From: Aquirhabdus sp.
GTDB lineage: Bacteria; Pseudomonadota; Gammaproteobacteria; Pseudomonadales; Moraxellaceae
Assembly (NCBI GenBank): GCA_030151145.1
Contig: JASLEL010000024.1
Location: forward strand, 1 to 32,770
Direction of reading: 5' to 3'
DNA length: 32,770 nucleotides
In this document: positions 30,776-32,770 of the stretch, piece after piece
How the letters are laid out: every line of letters begins with the position of its first letter
How positions within the stretch are numbered: the first letter of the stretch is position 1
Program-made: the position numbers and the translations under genes
Notes under the pieces: model-generated
The model's input: only the letters and a program-made list of their open reading frames with translations
The model's database searches: none
Told to the model about the DNA's origin: nothing

Positions 30776-31795
30776 ATGGCAGCACGATTACCTCTTGTAG
30801 TGGGTGGCAGTGGCCTACCTCAACAATTACAGTCTGGTGATACTCTTGCGGGAGCATTCAGTCTCGGATATTCGAATGCTTCCCCGAATACTAACCCGAC
30901 ATACAATTCCATCGTTCCGACTGCTGCTGATACAAACGTCTCGCTCTCAGTTCAAATCAAGGGGACTGGAGCTTTCACACTAGGGCCAATTCCAGCGAGC
31001 TCAACCGCAACCGGTCAGCCTCGAGGGCAGAATGCGGTTGATCTGCAGCTTGGGCGTACTAATCAGCTACACGTGGCATCGGGTCAGAACAGTTTCGCAG
31101 CTGGCTATGACAACACGGCAAGCGGAACGTATGCAGCCGCATTATGCGGGTCGAACACAGCGAGCGGTAACTACTCATTTGCGGCTGGCTATAACAATAC
31201 TGCGAGTGGAAGTTTCTCATTTGCTATTGGGTCAACAAACATAGCAGCAGGAAATCAGTCCTTTGCGGTCGGGACAAACAACTCAGTCAATTACGATTAT
31301 GGGTTTGCCGTTGGAGGGTATGTTTCTACCTACGTCTACGGTGAGCTTGCACAAGGATCTGCTGGGCAGTTGGGCAGTGGGTCTGGTAATAATCAGAACT
31401 CCCGGATACAAATTGCAGCTTCGGCTTCTGCTGCTAGTACAAACTATTACGTTACAAGCACTGTAGCAAATGCATCAACAAGCAGTAACCAGATATTTTG
31501 TCCACAAAATGGATTGGTGACGTTCTCCGGCTACATACAGGCTAAACAGTCATCATCTGCAAGCAATGTATGTGCCTGGAGTGTGCAAGGCGTCATTGTG
31601 CGTGGAAGCAGTGGATCAGCATCATTTATTGGCACGCCAACTGTAAATGCTCTTACTACAGTGCCTAGTGGTTGGACTCTGACATTGAGCATAGACACAA
31701 GCGCCAATGCCCTAAATGTCTTGTTCAATATGGGCAGTACTGCAATGAACATCAGATGCAACGGAATGCTGGAGTGGGTATTACTCGTTTCTTAA
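30776..31795 (+). CDS. Tail fibre with YadA-like head repeats
   Basis: 339 aa, ACGGAGGTG at 30763-30771 precedes the ATG. Residues 1-24 (MAARLPLVVGGSGLPQQLQSGD) copy the N-terminus of the upstream protein. Residues about 100-180 contain at least five tandem 14-residue units of the type S-F-A-A-G-Y-x-N-T-A-S-G (NSFAAGYDNTASGTY, YSFAAGYNNTASGSF, FSFAIGSTNIAAGN, QSFAVGTNNSV), the left-handed beta-roll head repeat of trimeric autotransporter adhesins. The C-terminus is a beta-rich tip (GLVTFSGYIQAKQSS, GMLEWVLLVS). A trimeric adhesive fibre is likely. Confidence 0.8.
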   Translation: MAARLPLVVGGSGLPQQLQSGDTLAGAFSLGYSNASPNTNPTYNSIVPTAADTNVSLSVQIKGTGAFTLGPIPASSTATGQPRGQNAVDLQLGRTNQLHVASGQNSFAAGYDNTASGTYAAALCGSNTASGNYSFAAGYNNTASGSFSFAIGSTNIAAGNQSFAVGTNNSVNYDYGFAVGGYVSTYVYGELAQGSAGQLGSGSGNNQNSRIQIAASASAASTNYYVTSTVANASTSSNQIFCPQNGLVTFSGYIQAKQSSSASNVCAWSVQGVIVRGSSGSASFIGTPTVNALTTVPSGWTLTLSIDTSANALNVLFNMGSTAMNIRCNGMLEWVLLVS

Positions 31796-31813
31796 TTAAA
31801 TTTCATCTTCAAC

Positions 31814-31837
31814 AGCCTCCCATTCGGAGGCTTTTTT
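31814..31837 (+). terminator. Intrinsic terminator between fibre and lysis genes
   Basis: AGCCTCC (31814-31820), loop CATTC, GGAGGCT (31826-31832), T tract to 31837. Confidence 0.87.
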
Positions 31838-31853
31838 CATTCAGGAGCCGCCC

Positions 31854-32030
31854 ATGCATATCACACAAAATGACATTTACCTGATCGGAGCAGCATGCTG
31901 GCTGTTCAGTCAGGTGATCGCCAAGACTGGAACTCCATCATGGTTGCCTGAATGGGCGGTCGTGATTGTCAATTTCATCGCCGCCAACTGGGGCAAATCA
32001 ACCAACACCAAAGACAAGGACGCCGCATGA
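31854..32030 (+). CDS. Small membrane protein of the lysis cassette
   Basis: 58 aa, ATG 31854 with AGGAG at 31843-31847. MHITQNDIYLIGAACWLFSQ and WLPEWAVVIVNFIAANWG give one or two short hydrophobic segments, then a charged C-terminus (KSTNTKDKDAA). Not recognised as a named family, but size, topology and coupling (ATGA overlap with the holin gene) point to a lysis role such as a second holin or pinholin partner. Confidence 0.65.
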   Translation: MHITQNDIYLIGAACWLFSQVIAKTGTPSWLPEWAVVIVNFIAANWGKSTNTKDKDAA

Positions 32031-32221
32031 ATATTCAGATCGTTGCATCAGAAGCCGCTAAATCAGCACCGCCTGTAGCTGTAGTGCTGTGGCATTACAC
32101 ATGGTCCGTACCTGATTTTGTGTCGGGCATCACGGGCATCTATGTGGTGTTGCAGATGTTTTACTTGATCTCGAAATGGGCGCGTGAACATCAGGAGAGG
32201 AAAGATGACAGCTCTAAGTAA
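32027..32221 (+). CDS. Holin (class II-like)
   Basis: 64 aa from ATG 32027 (ATGA overlap); longer in-frame starts fall in the previous gene. EAAKSAPPVAVVLWHYTWSV, then GITGIYVVLQMFYLISKWAR gives two membrane helices with a short N-terminal part and a charged C-terminus (EHQERKDDSSK), matching small phage class II holins with the S-A-P-P-V motif. It should permeabilise or depolarise the inner membrane and so activate the membrane-tethered endolysin that follows. The end overlaps the endolysin gene by 17 nt. Confidence 0.85.
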   Translation: MNIQIVASEAAKSAPPVAVVLWHYTWSVPDFVSGITGIYVVLQMFYLISKWAREHQERKDDSSK

Positions 32222-32690
32222 CAAGAAAGCAGGCATTGGCGCTCTGGTGCTGGCTGGTGCGACCCTTGTAGCCTATGTGACCCAGCATGAAGGTACGCGA
32301 TACACCCCATACCGCGATCAGGGCGGTGTCTGGACGGTCTGTCAGGGTCATACGGGGCGTGATGTGGTGCCGGGCCGCAAGTATACAGAGGCAGAGTGTG
32401 ATGCGTTCTTAGCCCAAGATCTGACGGTGGCGGGCAGGGGTGTACTGTCTTGTGTGCATGTGCCGCTCAATCAGCATCAGTATGATGCCTACACCGATCT
32501 GGCGTTTAATATCGGCACTGGGGCATTTTGTCGATCATCCATTGCTGCTCAGCTCAACAAAAGCCAGTACACAGACGCCTGCAATCGGGTCTTGCTGTAC
32601 GACAAGATCGGCAATACCGTTAATGCAGGACTGCGCAACCGGCGCGAGGATGAAAGGAAGTTGTGTTTGACGCCAGTCGCAAAGTCTTAA
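32205..32690 (+). CDS. SAR endolysin (T4-type lysozyme with signal-anchor-release)
   Basis: 161 aa from ATG 32205 (GGAGAGG at 32194-32200); the frame is open from 32184 but that ATG lies inside the holin gene with poor spacing. Residues about 9-27 (AGIGALVLAGATLVAYVTQ) form a weakly hydrophobic, Gly/Ala-rich signal-anchor-release segment preceded by basic residues. The lysozyme triad is complete: Glu29, Asp38 and Thr44 (HEGTRYTPYRDQGGVWT), spaced as in T4 lysozyme. Six cysteines are present (in TVCQG, EAECDA, LSCVH, AFCRS, DACNR, KLCLT), suggesting disulfide-controlled activation as in P1 Lyz or R21-type enzymes. It degrades peptidoglycan after release from the membrane. Confidence 0.92.
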   Translation: MTALSNKKAGIGALVLAGATLVAYVTQHEGTRYTPYRDQGGVWTVCQGHTGRDVVPGRKYTEAECDAFLAQDLTVAGRGVLSCVHVPLNQHQYDAYTDLAFNIGTGAFCRSSIAAQLNKSQYTDACNRVLLYDKIGNTVNAGLRNRREDERKLCLTPVAKS

Positions 32691-32706
32691 GGCTTGGGGG
32701 CGAATC

Positions 32707-32733
32707 TGCTGCATTTTTCAAGTTTGTGCAGCA
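32707..32733. repeat. Inverted repeat after the endolysin gene
   Basis: TGCTGCA (32707-32713) and TGCAGCA (32727-32733) with a 13-nt spacer, followed by AT-rich sequence to the window end. Not followed by a clean T tract. Could be a regulatory or mRNA-end structure; no Rz/Rz1 spanin frame is seen within the 80 bases after the endolysin. Confidence 0.4.
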
Positions 32734-32770
32734 AAATTGCAACTTTATAAAATAAATACTTTATAAACAT

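Noticed and set aside
31075..31280. Repeated nucleotide pattern in the fibre gene resembling an array
   Set aside because: Reflects the 14-residue adhesin protein repeats; in frame, no spacer structure.
32691..32770. AT-rich end of the window as possible attachment site or origin
   Set aside because: Only a 7-bp inverted repeat is visible; no integrase, tRNA end or duplicated core to support it.

Overview
The window holds most of a lambda-like temperate phage with a long non-contractile tail, either a prophage or a free genome. Almost every gene runs rightward. The 33 kb cover the end of the early/replication region, a late-gene control point, and nearly complete head, tail and lysis regions. 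No integrase, main immunity repressor, tRNA, host gene or attachment site is visible, so the ends of the element lie outside. The host is probably a gammaproteobacterium (for example a relative of Acinetobacter/Moraxellaceae). That is a weak inference from protein style and Shine-Dalgarno use. No search was run.

Layout. 1-3286: 3' end of a C5 cytosine methyltransferase, a DUF1376 replication-type protein carrying an embedded HNH nuclease, a lambda P-like protein, a small unknown gene and a PD-(D/E)XK-like nuclease, all overlapping or abutting. 3283-4134: a zinc-finger Q-like antiterminator whose last codons contain a good sigma70 promoter, followed about 50 bp later by a strong intrinsic terminator, as in lambda pR'/tR'. 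4158-4765: two small genes; the first is an Acb2/Tad1-family nucleotide sponge (anti-CBASS/anti-Thoeris). 4781-14226: terminase subunits, an unusual portal-MuF-PBECR toxin fusion, prohead protease/scaffold, major capsid protein, and head-tail joining genes. 14290-15605: tail tube and the tail-assembly chaperone pair G/GT with a GGGAAAG slippery site. 15606-18392: a cargo island between GT and the tape measure gene. It holds a zinc-ribbon membrane protein, a P22 immI-like module and three unknown small genes. 18393-26641: tape measure, DUF2460, DUF2163, NlpC/P60 peptidase and central tail tip protein. 26701-31795: receptor-binding region with an SGNH esterase tailspike, a lectin-like jelly roll, and adapter/fibre proteins, one with YadA-like head repeats. 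31854-32690: lysis genes (small membrane protein, holin, signal-anchor endolysin).

The most interesting part is the immI-like module at about 16160-17531: divergent Mnt-like and Arc-like ribbon-helix-helix genes, back-to-back promoters, three operators of identical 7-5-7 geometry, a KilA-N antirepressor gene, and between arc-like and ant-like a leftward promoter plus leftward terminator predicting an antisense RNA of about 74 nt, matching P22 sar RNA in place and size. The late region also contains many intrinsic terminators, so its expression probably depends on processive antitermination by the Q-like protein. No stretch longer than 300 bases lacks a gene.
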